Shown here: in pieces, positions 50,186-61,560 of the stretch
Numbering within the stretch: position 1 is the first letter of the stretch
How the letters are laid out: every line of letters begins with the position of its first letter
From: Pomphorhynchus laevis
Taxonomy: Eukaryota > Acanthocephala > Palaeacanthocephala > Echinorhynchida > Pomphorhynchidae
DNA length: 64,000 nucleotides
Direction: 5' to 3'
Assembly: GCA_012934845.2 (NCBI GenBank)
Contig: WNNJ02001203.1
Coordinates: forward strand, 62,001 to 126,000
The notes under the pieces: generated by a model
Database searches by the model: none
What the model saw: the letters and a program-made list of their open reading frames with translations, nothing else
Told to the model about the DNA's origin: nothing
Translations under genes and position numbers: made by a program

Positions 50186-50518
50186 GTTGTCTATAAAACT
50201 GAAACAAATTGCCTATAAAACTGAAAAAAGTTGTCTATAAAACTGAAAAAAGTTTTCTATAAAACTGAAAAAAATGACCATAAAACTGAAAAAAGTTGCC
50301 TATAAAACTGAAAAAAGTTGTCTATAAAACTGAAAAAAGTTGTCTATAAAACTGAAAAAAGTTGACCAGAAAACTGAAAAAAGTTGCCTATAAAACTGAA
50401 AAAAGTTGCCTATAAAATAGAAACAAATTGCCTATAAAACTGAAAAAAGTTGCCTATAAAACTGAAAAAAGTTGCCTATAAAACTGAAAAAAGTTGTCTA
50501 TAAAACTAAAAAAGACTG
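50186..50518 (-). repeat. Right subterminal array, 22-bp unit
   Basis: Fifteen units of GTTG(T/C)CTATAAAACTGAAA plus AAA, the reverse complement of the left array. Units near the transposase are more diverged than the outer ones. Confidence 0.9.
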
Positions 50519-50660
50519 TATTTATAAGTATTTTGGCGTATTATTTATTAATATTTTTGCGTATTTTTTATTAATATATTGGCGTACTATTTATTAATAT
50601 ATTGGATTATTACTTATTAGTGTTTTGGCATATTATTTATTAATATTTTGGCACTTTTTC
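50519..50660. repeat. AT-rich minisatellite, right array
   Basis: About five units of TATTTTGGCGTATTATTTAT plus TAA (units about 28 bp) with variants. Continues the two units left of the transposon. Confidence 0.8.
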
Positions 50661-50869
50661 TGATTCTGATAAAGTACAATCTATCCTGGATTACGATGTT
50701 TACCTCTTTCCATCTATTCTTAAACTTCCAACTGTAATCAACTCCTTATTTTTTCAATGAAATCCAAGCTTTATCTCTATTTTTTTAATATCTATCTCCA
50801 GTGATACCACCTACTCTACGGAAAACAAAAGAAATATATGGAATATTTATTTATCAGAGCATCTATTTA

Positions 50870-51190
50870 TCAGAGAAAATTAAAATACCAAAATGGCGGC
50901 ATCTTGAGTGCTACGCTTGTGCAGTATATCAGCTATCCTATTATTTAGTCTTTCCGAAAGGCATCTCGAACTTTCACCAACATACTGTGCATTGCAAACA
51001 ATGCATTCTGCTAAATAAACTACACCTCTATCCTTGCAAGTACATGGATATTTTAATTTGTATTTAAGATTAGTCTGTTGATTAATGTATTCATGACATG
51101 TATTCATAACTGGACAAGTTTTACATCTTGGTCGTTTACAGGGTGTACATGTATTTGTTTGTGTGTTATTCGATTCTCTACCTTTTTAAT
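50870..51190 (-). pseudogene. PLE zinc-binding linker and GIY-YIG start
   Basis: Minus strand: CTPCKRPRCKTCPVMNTCHE, the PLE C..RC.TC motif, then YPCTCKDRGVVYLAECIVC and AQYVGESSRCLSERLNNRI, the GIY-YIG core with Y-V-G. Only the first part of the nuclease is present, cut at about 50,880. Confidence 0.75.
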
Positions 51191-51489
51191 TGGAGCGTAT
51201 AAGGGATACGCTCCAAGGTTAATGATAAAGATAAGTTAATGTGATATTATTGTAAAAGGTATCGAAACATTTTACAATTTTAAACTTTTTAATTTTATTA
51301 AAAGTCTGTTTAAAATTTTCCGAATTAAACTTTGTATATTTATGTATCTAAAATGCTGCTTTCGCTATTCTCGTTGGCATAGTTAACTGTAAAATGTCAT
51401 GGCTTTTCATTATGAAATAATTTAACGCCAAATAGTATATTATAGATGCGGCAAGACAGTAAAAAATACTAATACACTACCTCTAGAAA

Positions 51490-51740
51490 TGGAAATGACA
51501 CTATGTGAGAAAACATAAGTCCGAAGCATGTGATCATCCAAGATGCAAAACATGTAGCATTATGAAACAGATAAGCACATATAAATGCACGCAACAAACA
51601 CGTTTCTTCACATACAATGCATATATCAATGTGCGACATCAAGATCAATTTATCTAATACAATGTTTTCCATAACTAAACAATATGTCGTCGAGACCGGT
51701 TGATCTTTAAGGGAAAACATGAGCAATCGTTGAAACGATA
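51490..51740 (+). pseudogene. PLE zinc-binding linker fragment
   Basis: Plus strand: HKSEACDHPRCKTCSIMKQI followed by NVRHQDQFI and a decayed CRRDRL segment. The C..PRCKTC motif is the same type as in the fragment on the opposite strand about 400 bp to the left. The nuclease part is badly eroded. Confidence 0.55.
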
Positions 51741-52439
51741 TTAAAAACAAAAGCACTGGAAATGATAAAGTTGTATACCACTAAGTTGAAAATTCCGACT
51801 AGAAACGTACATGTACAATTATACCGAATAATATTGCGCAACGGCAAGAAAAATGTAGAACACCAATGTATAAGTCAGCTAATGACATACATATACGATC
51901 TGAACACTACCAGTGTTTATCATTTGGCGTAAAATGAAATCATAAAGAATTTTTTCAACGTGTAATTTTCACCGAACAATTCTTTCGCGGAATGAATTGT
52001 AATAACAAAGCTATAATTAGCAACATTCTGGTAAATTGCATCATCAGCTTTCAATTTAGTGTGCAAGTGTATTATTCGCAAGCAGTATCCTCCACCTCAA
52101 AGAAATCTATTTGAGCTAATTTCCTATCAAGAGTTGATCCTATCTTGACAAACCCTAATAGCCTAATTGGTCGGCTTCAGACGATAGGGTAAGTTTGTTT
52201 TTTCTTTTTTGCTTATAGTTTCTATTTGCACATATATATTTTTGTGTGCATATTTAACTATTTTTTGTGCATATATATCTTATTTGTTTCTTTCTTTTTC
52301 TTCTTTATTTTCACTTATAGCATAAAAATCGCATGTCTTGTGAATAGTATCGATTAATACACTTATAAAAAAGGTAGAGAAGGAAGTTTCAGCACAAAAG
52401 ATGCTCCTGCCAATAAGGCAGGACGCTTTTGCGCTGAAA

Positions 52440-53010
52440 ATAATTTGGGATAATGACGGAGGCAAAACTACCTTTCAAAAGAATATTAGAGAAAGCGTTA
52501 AAGATAAGATCTCTCGGGAGAGTATCTTTGAGCGGTAGATGTTGAAAGATGGTTTTGCCAGACTAACATTCAAAAATGTAAATATAAACGAAACATTCAG
52601 GATAAAGCTACAACAAATAAAAGGAATCAAAGTCACCGACACTTTTCTGCGTGCTACGGGAATCCTTAGGGATGTCACGTCGTTCGCAGAGGAAGAGGAT
52701 GCCAAGGATTTGAAAGATAAGTACGGAATAACTGTAATAAAAAATGTAAATCCTATAACTTACAACTCTTTTCTTGTAAAATGAGCTGTAAGTGATTTAC
52801 AAAAGCTGCGCGACTATCGACCTGGAATTTTGGGTCATCTAATCAAATTGGTAATTTTCGATGAGGTTTAGCTAAATTTCCGGTATCCGCAGTGCTACCG
52901 CTGTCAGCGATGGGGTCACATCAGAAGGATGTGACCCCATCGCTAACATCGGAAGGATCTGCTATTTGTAAAGTCGTGCACAAACATGCAAGGAAATATT
53001 GCTCTTCAAA
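52440..53010 (+). pseudogene. LINE ORF1 (gag-like, CCHC knuckles)
   Basis: The reading at 52,539-52,784 (AEEEDAKDLKDKYGITVIKN, NPITYNSFLVK) followed downstream by FRYPQCYRCQRWGH and CKVVHKHARKYC is the pattern of Jockey/R1-type LINE ORF1: a variable domain, then zinc knuckles. The hairpin at 52,906 lies inside the first knuckle and disturbs the frame after it. No RT follows, so it is an isolated fragment. Confidence 0.6.
52906..52944. repeat. 17-bp perfect inverted repeat
   Basis: AGCGATGGGGTCACATC (52,906-52,922) and GATGTGACCCCATCGCT (52,928-52,944) with a 5-nt AGAAG loop. It probably arose by local fold-back copying in the ORF1 fragment. Confidence 0.95.
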
Positions 53011-53689
53011 AGGAGGACGTACCAAGTTATGGGAACAACGTCCTCCTTCAGATGCAGCTGTGTAAAAAGCGGCGCATTGAGTACAATTCGTTGGAGGACA
53101 TATCGTTGATAAGTTTGAATATAGGAACCGTAAGGAACCTAGTTCAATATTCCAATTTGGATCATGGGGATGCCCTTTTTCTACAGGAGGCGCGTTCTCC
53201 ACATTGAGGTTGTTGCTGAATTGTCACTGCACTCGTTGGGTCCTTAATAGATACGGCATATATAATAGACGTGCACGGATGTGCTGAGTAAATAACAGTT
53301 CAGGATTTACGAAATGCGACAACTATATAAAATGGTGTTGCTTGATATACTGGACTTCGATTCACGACTTTTAGTCACCATGTCACTTGTATCTATAATA
53401 TTGGTAATGTCAATGTTAGCGGTTATGTAGTAATGTTAACGGTTATGCAGTAAATGTTGAACAAAAATCGACTTTCATCGTTGAAACTCGGCTTGGTCTA
53501 TTTTAAGTACGGCATTTGCATTCAATTGATTCAACTTCTAACCATCCTTTAAATTTAACGTAATCTAAGCAATCGCTTAGGAATAGAACGTTGCGAAAAC
53601 AGTTTTTATCTTACTCGCATATTTCAAATTTTCCGATAATTCTAATTTTGTATATGCGAATGATTGGCAATCAGCCGTAGAGCACATAC

Positions 53690-54797
53690 CGCTTTCTGCA
53701 GGTCATCTCTGTAAACTTCGACAACATCCGTAGTATCAGTGAACGTGATTTTGGCCCATTGTTCTAAATTGTTTATTCATCGACTAGTGAGTATAATTTA
53801 TTTTATAATGTTACTCAATTTATTCGTTCCCCTCTCGTTTCTCTCATTTATAACCTCGGACCATTTTGTCAATGTGTTCGATACTAAAACAGCAGAGAAA
53901 CTCGCTTATTAGCAATAACCAGCATTTTGATCAATCTTACCTCTTGGTTCTCGACTAGATTTTAGATTGATTCTATAATTATATGTTTCATTTTTGTATA
54001 AGCTAATAACTGCTTCCAATTTATTTTTAAATAACTTTAAGCATTCTTCACCATCATCTGTCCTCTTGCAGTATAATTTAACATTATATATCCTAAGTAT
54101 AAAAATTCAATTGTCGTTAATTATCGATTAATTAAGTGCGAGTATCGATCGACGCAACCGCCCTGCGTACCGACTTTGACGTAGAATGCAGTGAGGGTCG
54201 GATTTTCAGCCAACACATTGTTAATCTGAATAAAGCGATAAGAAAAAAGCTATGTTCATTCGAGCACATCAAAATTACAGTATTTTGCATGTACAGTCTA
54301 GCAAATAAATGAGAATAAAGCTTTGACGTCATCATTATCCTATAAATTCCCGCAAATTCTAAAACAAGCGTGTAACCAGATGACTAGCAATTGATGTCGA
54401 TGAATCGTTACCATAATTGTTGGTTTCGCAACAATTCCTCATTTCGTCGGAAATAAAATCTGCAGGTGCAACAGGCACTGAAAATTCACAAATAAATTAT
54501 AGCGACGACGCTAAGGGATACGACACATACCGAGGTTCGATTGAATATCTGTAGTTGGTATAACTGTGCAAGTTGCTCCTGATCCTAATTTGATGTCTTT
54601 AAGATTATCGATTTTGAACGTGTTTCAAACATCGCCTGCACACTCTTCCGGCAACTTGTAGTAGCTCGTGATCGGAAACGCACTAAACACGGATACAAAC
54701 AATTTTGTATACTGTTATTACAAAGCTTACGTTATCGTTGAATTAAAGACGGAAGATTCCATGAAGAACAACACACCTTCGGAATCTTCCGACGTGT
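53690..54797 (-). other. Run of exon-like pieces, protein unknown
   Basis: Five minus-strand pieces (54,731-54,797; 54,532-54,682; about 54,411-54,477; 54,125-54,225; 53,690-53,763) read as protein-like sequence. Most have AG before and GT after them, with gaps as short as about 50 bp. Fragments include AFPITSYYKLPEECAGD, KDIKLGSGATCTVIPTTD, NPTLTAFYVKVGTQGGC and WAKITFTDTTDVVEVYRDD. They follow the capsid-like region on the same strand, and the first two are copied with its tail at 17.7-17.9 kb. It could be a host gene remnant or part of the same element. Not identified. Confidence 0.4.
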
Positions 54798-54858
54798 CTG
54801 CAAATATTTCACATAACTTAATTAGATAGACAGTTTTAGAGATACAATTAACAATTAA

Positions 54859-56180
54859 TTATATTACAATTCTCTGAAAAGAATCCTCTTCATCACTATG
54901 CCAACTATAAGTGGGAAGATGTCCCGGTCTGATGATTGCAAGACCATCCACGTTAGCTGTCTGTCCGAATACATACACTCCATAAGCTCCTGGGCCCGGT
55001 CTTGTGGCTCTACCTCTATTCCACTCTCTGTATGATATCTGTGGCAAATTTTTATATCCAAATCTCTAGCATACTAAGTTTATAATAGCTAGTGCATAAG
55101 GTTTATATATCCAGACTGATGAGTCATCTCCATAAGATATACCTGTTAATGAGGTATCACCTTGATCGGCAAAACCAGCCCGATATGTTGCCGTGCGGAA
55201 TTATATCACTGGTTAAGTTGGCAACTACGTCGCGCTCATATATACCCCATGTGTATGTCCAGGAATGTAACAAAAATGATAGGCTCAGCGGATTAAACGA
55301 GCTAGGACGTCTAGCTCGTTTCGCATGTTGTCAGTGAAATCCAGAACATCTAGCAGAAAACGCAGGCTGGGCGAAAGATCCCACTTCCACGACAAAAGGA
55401 GTGACATTAGACAATTCTGCCATGGTAATCTTGAATATTCCTGGTACAGCTGATGCGTCCAGGAAAACCCTTTCAGTGAAACTGCCACTACTGGATATTA
55501 GATTATTTTTATCAAAATCTGTTGAACTTTCAAATAAGAAACGACCAACAGAGAGTAATCCGTTACCAGCTCTGGGGTCTGGTTGGTAATAGTCATTTAA
55601 TGTTGAACCATACATATTATTGCTATGAAAAGCAAGTCCGCAGCCTAAGCTTAAACAACTGGCTAGTCCCCAGGCTATACCCATTAGGTCTTCAATGTTG
55701 GCGGAGTCTAGGACGTCTAGCTCGTTTCGCATGTTGTCAGTGAAATCCGGTCGACTTGAGGCGGTAATCAATCTCCAAAGAACGTTATAATCAGCAGGTC
55801 TAAAGTACATCTGTATATTTGCTAGCTCACCAGTTGCTAGCCACCATTATTCAACTGTTTGAGGCCCTTCTGTGGTAGCCGGATCCTGTGGATCTGCAAT
55901 AGGTGGGCTGGACGGTTGTGTATCTCCATTCTCCTCTATATCCGAAGAGTTTTCGACTGTGGCTGGCTTTGATTTGGTAGCATTGGTTGTTCTCGGCCTA
56001 CTTCTCTCAGTTGAGGGCCGTCTAGCTCCTGTTCCTCTATCTCGTCTATTTGCAGCGGATTTCACCACTCTTGTTCTTTTTGGTCTGGCAATTCTCTGTA
56101 AGTACGGACTTCTTAAATCGAAAGTATTACTCCCATTTTCCGGGTGTCCATCGTCGCCGTTTCCTCCGTCTGCCACCTGA
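54859..56180 (-). pseudogene. Capsid-like gene fossil, copy 1
   Basis: Minus-strand pieces: an N-terminal Pro/Arg/Ser-rich, low-complexity segment (56,176-55,847), a structured middle (55,810-55,331) and a C-terminal segment (55,047-54,859). The middle and end have phrases such as LGCGLAFHSNNMYGSTLNDY, GNGLLSVGRFLFES and GPGAYGVYVFGQTANVDGLA. A basic disordered N terminus before a compact body suggests a small virus coat protein; a partitivirus-like RNA-virus origin is a guess from style, not a recognised match. The copy is broken in a few places and partly duplicated internally (about 43 bp). Probably old, but still readable. Confidence 0.45.
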
Positions 56181-56184
56181 GTAT

Positions 56185-57090
56185 TAATTATAATACCCGT
56201 TTGGCCTAGTATGTTACATGCTCGAGTAAACGGCAGCTAAGATCCTTGTAGTTTATAAATGTATATATAAGAATTGCTAGTGTACATATTATATGTTGCA
56301 TATTGAGAACTGCCTTCCCGAAACTGTATTTCGAGATTCATTTTTAAATATATCGCAATAATAATTAAAAACAAGATTAATCTGCACTTTTTAATTTTAC
56401 ATGCTTCGGACTACTGTCATTTTCACAACACTACAAAATAATACATTGTACATCTGTGAATATTTAAAAGAAATTTCTGGAAGAATCTAGCTGCTCAATG
56501 CAACGATATGAGGTCGCAACGATTTTAGTAGCGATATGTCAAATTTTGCATTTGGACCTACCAGTGCGTGCATAAGTTGAAGAGTCAAAAACAGCTTTAT
56601 TTTGGTATCATCCTTTAGCTCGTTTTCGATAACTGTTATGGAGAAACTGCGAGTTTTATTAGTATATGTTATAATGTCATATTACCGTTTAATTTCCCAG
56701 TTTTTATTTGAGAGCGTCGAAGATTGCTTCTTATACTCATTGCGAGAATAATTTTACCCACGTATTAGACTCCACATGTTTTGCAGGTCAGGATGTAAAC
56801 AAGTTAACTTGCTTTACCGTTATTAATCGCTTTTATTGTGTAGTTAGATTTCATCGTTGAGCTGTATAAATTTTCTCATGAGCCCATATCACTTTAACAT
56901 TTGCTACGTCTGTCGGCACAAGGAGTTGATATCCTGTGAGTCAGGCTATCTATCATTAATCTGAAACTATTTACTATAAACCGAATTTTTGGAATATTTT
57001 GAAAAAAAATCTTAAGATTAGACGGATATTCTGAACAAATGTTTTTGGCCTCAGTAATGGCCAATTTTATATCTCCTTAAAGTTGTCTAA
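56185..57090. other. Intergenic, no gene recognised
   Basis: AT-rich sequence upstream of the capsid-like fossil. No coding motif, repeat end or RNA gene was seen. Confidence 0.5.
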
Positions 57091-57689
57091 ATTTTGGATG
57101 CCATTATATATAAATTGAATCTCGAAAGACAGTTCCGTGAAGGTAGTTCTCACTATTTTACATGTCATGTGTACACTAGCAAATCTTATAATTACGGAGT
57201 CACTCGAATGGCCCTGCTTAAAACGTCTGCACTTGTGCACCTACAATTTATACAGTTGGGGATCAAATATCAACATACACCTGCGACTATTTAAAACCTT
57301 TGAAATTGATGTTTATCGAATGTCTAATGAACAAGCAGTTTCATTCAACAATAAATATCTTGAACAGGCAGAAATAAATCTTGTTCGTTTATTGCGTGAT
57401 CATTGGGCTACATGTAACACAATGCGTTAAAAAATAGATGTTCTGTATTACAATTATCCAGCAGCGAAAAAGCTAAATAAATTTAATTTCCAAACAAGTC
57501 GGAAAACTCCAATGAAAGAATTTAAAGCTATGAGTTTGCCACAAAACTTGCTTATAAATTCCTCAATGTAGTTGTCCGACCTGTTTGGAAATTAAATTTT
57601 AGTTTTTTTTCGATAGAAGATTTTTTGAATAGAATATTTTGAATAGAATATGTTTCGAATTGACGATTTGTTAATCGTCGACGTCGTTG

Positions 57690-58420
57690 GATTGACAAAT
57701 CTGCTTTCGTTGCCAATCTTTTAAACGCGATCTGAGCGCAGCAGATGTAAATGCTCTTTATTTAGATTTAGTCTTCTTACCGCAACGGAAGGAATTCCAA
57801 CGTCTTAACCTTCTAAAAGGACTTCACCGAGCCCAGAAAATGTCTTTTCCAGCCAGTAGGCCATTTGCATCTGATGCTAGAAAGATTTTTGCCTGTCATA
57901 CCGCCATCACGAAATACATTGAAATGTTTCGAATGTCACAAGACTAACAAAATCTGATACCAAATTGATTTCAAATTTAAGAAGTTTAAGAAATGATAAA
58001 AGCATTGTTATACGAAAAGCCTTTAAAAGTAAATAAGCTGTTGTCTGAGATACCAATGATTAAATTACAGAAGCAAATCGTCAATTAAGTTTTAATGTCT
58101 GAGATACCAATAATTTAATTTCTGAAAAACTCGTCAATTAAGTTCTGATTTTTATAAAAAAACGTTAGCACAGATTACATCAACATTTTCACGCGGTGCT
58201 GTGATCAGTTGTATACATACACTCGATCTAAATGATGATATTAAGACAAAATTAACGCTTGCAGCAGCAACGGAAGGAACATTTCATATGTTACCCAAAA
58301 CGCATATCGCAATAACACCTTACCCAAGACGTCAAATTATCAGCAACGTAAATACACCCACCGGTTAATTATACAAATTTTCACAGTTATACCAATTGAT
58401 ATTCACAATTGTACAAATAC
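57690..58420 (+). pseudogene. PLE RT N-terminal fragment
   Basis: A plus-strand frame near 58,270 reads GTFHMLPKTHIAITPYPRRQ followed by IISNVNTPTG, which is the PLE fingers pattern (Y.LPK.HK....P.RPI.S...TP). Upstream, at 57,740-57,945, a reading with FQRLNLLKGLHRAQKMSFPA may be the preceding region, but this is unsure. Active site not found. Confidence 0.5.
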
Positions 58421-59240
58421 CTTATTAGCTGCTGAAGCCGGCTCTCTTAATAGTGCGTTCGTATTTACCTGATGTGGACTCTTTAATAAGTTTAACAAAT
58501 AATGGTGAACATGTTGAGATAAAAATCGCTTACTAGTTACATTTGACATTGAGTATTTTATATTCGTTAAGTATACACTTCTATTTCGCTGGACTATGGA
58601 AATTAAGCTGTAGCAGAGTTCTTGAAGACAAACGGCGATTCTGACCTTAACATTGTTGATTCAAAAGCGGGTTTATTCAAAGGTGATTTATATAATTCAA
58701 GATTTGATCAAAAGTAACATCATTGATCTCTTGACCAGCATATAACTTTGTTAGAAGTGCTAGGAATCGGCGCCAATCCAAGATAGTAATAGATCTTTAT
58801 TTCGTTCGTCTGAAACGATGTTAGCTTGAAAATGATGTTGCAGCTGTTCTCTATAATTAGGCCATATTTCAATCGCACCACTAAATGGTCTAAATGATGG
58901 AATTGTCGACGCTGATCGCTGCTTATTCTAACATTGCAATGGCTTACCATTAATTGCAATATATGTTGCGTTTATTGTAGTAATCGCTGCAGAGTATTAT
59001 TGTCACTCTCGTCGCCACTTGTCATGTTACAAAACAACGAAAAAACGATTAGACAGCATATTTTGCTGTTGCCACTGTATATATTTCAAATACTAAATTA
59101 TCGTAACAGTAACCAAACCTACTAAAAACTTGTTTTACACAAATCATGGGATGTGGTAAAATAATATTTTATAGTTAATTAGTTCATTAATAGTATTGAT
59201 TCGGTCGGTGTGCAGTATTAATGGATATATACTCACTACA

Positions 59241-59835
59241 TCAGCGGTTACTAATATATAGTTTTCTGGCCAAAACAAATGAATTATGTTTTCCAAGTTT
59301 CTTGTAGCGCTCTATTTTGTGCATCATATCTATCTCATTTTGTGTAGCCTCTACAATGAAATCACACTGTCGCTGGTTTGTCCATTTAAATCGTTCTTTT
59401 TTGGAATTACATAACTTTAGTATTCTTAAAGTTCGTTTGTTGTCATTGTAAAACCGATTCTTGAATGTATCAAATCGTAAGATGTTCTCCTTTATACATT
59501 GTGGTTTTCGGTTTACCATATGTGTTGATGAGAATTGATATATCTGAGAATTTTGTTGTGAATTCTATTTCTAAAGTAACTTTTATCATTCAAGACCATT
59601 TAATTTTTCTATAATAAGTCCTATAGATGTTATGTTTGCTCGCCGAATAACAAAAACATCGTAAATGTATCTCAGCCATGATATAAGCTTCTTATGTAGT
59701 GCATTTAAAAGCCGTGTTTCATAAAAGTCGACGTACAGTATAACTAGTATTGGAGCTACTGGTGTTCCAATAACTCTTTTTGTTTGATTATACGTTCTAT
59801 AGTTAAATTCAAATAATTTTTTCTAATGATTCTCC
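59241..59835 (-). pseudogene. PLE RT palm fragment, minus strand
   Basis: Minus strand about 59,830-59,590: YNQTKRVIGTPVAPILVILY, then ALHKKLISWLRYIYDVFVIR. This is the PLE pattern GVPMGSP.AP..AD.......WLRYVDDIFVI with the active site changed to YIYD. A second reading (59,519-59,241) contains DTFKNRFYNDNKRTLRILKL and KWTNQRQCDFIVEATQ, of unclear fit. Confidence 0.55.
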
Positions 59836-59981
59836 TTGGAAGATAGAAGAAAGCGAAGGAAAGAAAATCAAGTGTTAATTGGCTAGCTAATGTGTGGCAA
59901 AGGAGTAGAAATAAGCACAAGCACACCTAAAAATGATATTTTTTAAACACATACTTTGGCATTTTGATTAAACATTAGAGC

Positions 59982-60060
59982 AGTGTTTATCAACATTTTT
60001 TTCGCTGTGGCCCCCTTTTCATATTGCTAGGTAGCTGTGGCCCCTCAAATTTAGCTTTAC
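59982..60060. mobile_element. hAT-like terminus (solo end)
   Basis: CAGTGTTTATCAACATTTTT followed by CGCTGTGGCCCCCTTTTC resembles Charlie-type hAT ends (CAGTG.TTCTCAACC.TTTT...GGCCCC). No opposite end or transposase was found. It may be a deletion derivative. Confidence 0.45.
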
Positions 60061-60069
60061 CAAAAAATA

Positions 60070-61040
60070 TTTTCACTTGTATAAATTATAAATAAAATTC
60101 AAATATGCAAATTAAGAGACTAACAAGAACAAAAAATGTCTATTTATCCAAAGCATATAATATCCAGTCAATGCGATCCCTGAAATTAGTGCTTTGACGC
60201 AAGTGTTGCCATATCTGCAGTCATTGTTGACACTCCTGCGTCGGTCACCACGTCGCTCAATGTTGAGGCGAATTCGATATTTTGTCTACAGCGACAAAAG
60301 CTTGCTAAATTCCTATATTAGTCCCTATAGACTAATAAATATTAGTCTATAATTTTATTTATTTTTTAAAATATTTGAGAAATTTTAATTTAATGACCTG
60401 ATTTTACTGTTTTTCGGTTCACTTTCTTGGTTTGATGAAGATATATAGAATACAGATGGGTGTTGTTGTCTCATTGTGGTGGGAAATATAGTGATTTATC
60501 TATGAATATCCCGGTGTGTCCTCAAGATGTGATATATTTCTAGTTGTGCAGACATTGTTATCGTTTATTTTATAAATTATGCTATAAAATGTATTGTTAT
60601 ATGCTACCATATCGTACTTTTTGATCATTGTCCTTTAAATTTTTGACTAATACCTACCGATTATTTATTTTGTTCATCAGTTATCTGTGATCTTACTATG
60701 TGATCTTTAGTCGTGGATGTAATTTTGTCAAAAATTGAAGACTAATTTTGTAATATTTATAAAGTGTTTGTCATATGTTTTAAATGTTTTTGCTTCGCCT
60801 TAAAATGTTGATGATATGTCAATTATTCGATTATATAATTATTCTTATCTATTTCTGTTTTTTAAAAATAATCAATTCTATATATATCCTTACGGATTTG
60901 ATTTGAATATAAATGTCTTTTGATTCGTAGTCTCTTATAGCTTAATTCGTATTTCAAGTCTCGATATATCTGTTAAAATATGAGGAACTTAAGACATATT
61001 TTTAGTTCTCATAGTTATATTTTATATTAAATTTCTTTTT
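60070..61040. other. AT-rich interval without gene
   Basis: Possibly internal sequence of the non-autonomous hAT copy on its left. The reading frames are short and no motif was seen. Confidence 0.45.
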
Positions 61041-61051
61041 ATACATCAGCA

Positions 61052-61104
61052 ACATAAGCAAACAGGTAGTCAATGCTAATTACGGCATATCATCAAGTTT
61101 AATA
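61052..61104. repeat. Copy of the 62.55 kb repeat edge
   Basis: ATCAGCAACATAAGCAAACA and the next 30 bases recur at 62,550-62,603. It lies exactly at the truncated end of capsid-like copy 2, so it may mark an insertion or deletion junction. Confidence 0.7.
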
Positions 61105-61560
61105 CCGTAACGGAACCGCCAATGTGTGTATGGCCAATGACTAAACCTGTGCACTTTGCTGAAAAGGCAGGCTGTGCAAATGCCCCAATTCCAATTACGT
61201 AGGGCGTTACATTAGCGAGCTCTGCCATTGCCACTCTGAATATTCCGGGTATTGCTGAACCTTCTAGAAAGACCTTTTCATTAAATACCACACTTCCCCA
61301 TATTAGGTTGTTTTTATCGTAATTAACTGAACTCTCGAACAGGAATCTGCCAACCGCTAATAACCCATTTCCAACCCAAGGGTTGGGTTGGAAATAATCG
61401 TTCAAAGCAGATCCGTTAATATTATTACTGTGAAAGGCTAACCCACAACCAAGGTTAATACAGCTTTTAGTGCCTCACGCGATGTTTATCGAATCATCCT
61501 TGTTCATGGAATCTAAGATATCCAACTCTAGCAGTGAGATAGTAGTTTAGCAATAAATTC
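61105..61560 (-). pseudogene. Capsid-like gene fossil, copy 2
   Basis: A minus-strand piece with LGCGLAFHSNNINGSALNDY, GNGLLAVGRFLFES and AIPGIFRVAMAELANVTPYV. It parallels the middle of copy 1 with mostly conservative amino-acid changes, so the two diverged long ago, probably while still coding. Only the middle part is present; it joins the 62.55 kb repeat sequence at about 61,105. Broken, partial and old. Confidence 0.5.

Larger units (their letters stand above)
48747..50518 (-). mobile_element. Tc1/IS630-like DD34E transposon with tandem-repeat ends
   Basis: The 1772-bp unit is flanked by TA on each side (48,745-48,746 and 50,519-50,520), starts CAGCCTTTTTCAGTTTTATA and ends, read inward from the other side, CAGTCTTTTTTAGTTTTATA. 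Each end continues as an array of a 22-bp repeat, 11 units on the left and 15 on the right, in opposite orientation, so the inverted repeats are several hundred bases of satellite-like DNA. The only gene is a minus-strand transposase. TA duplication, CAG-type ends and DD34E place it in the IS630-Tc1-mariner superfamily; the exact family is not recognised. Confidence 0.9.
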
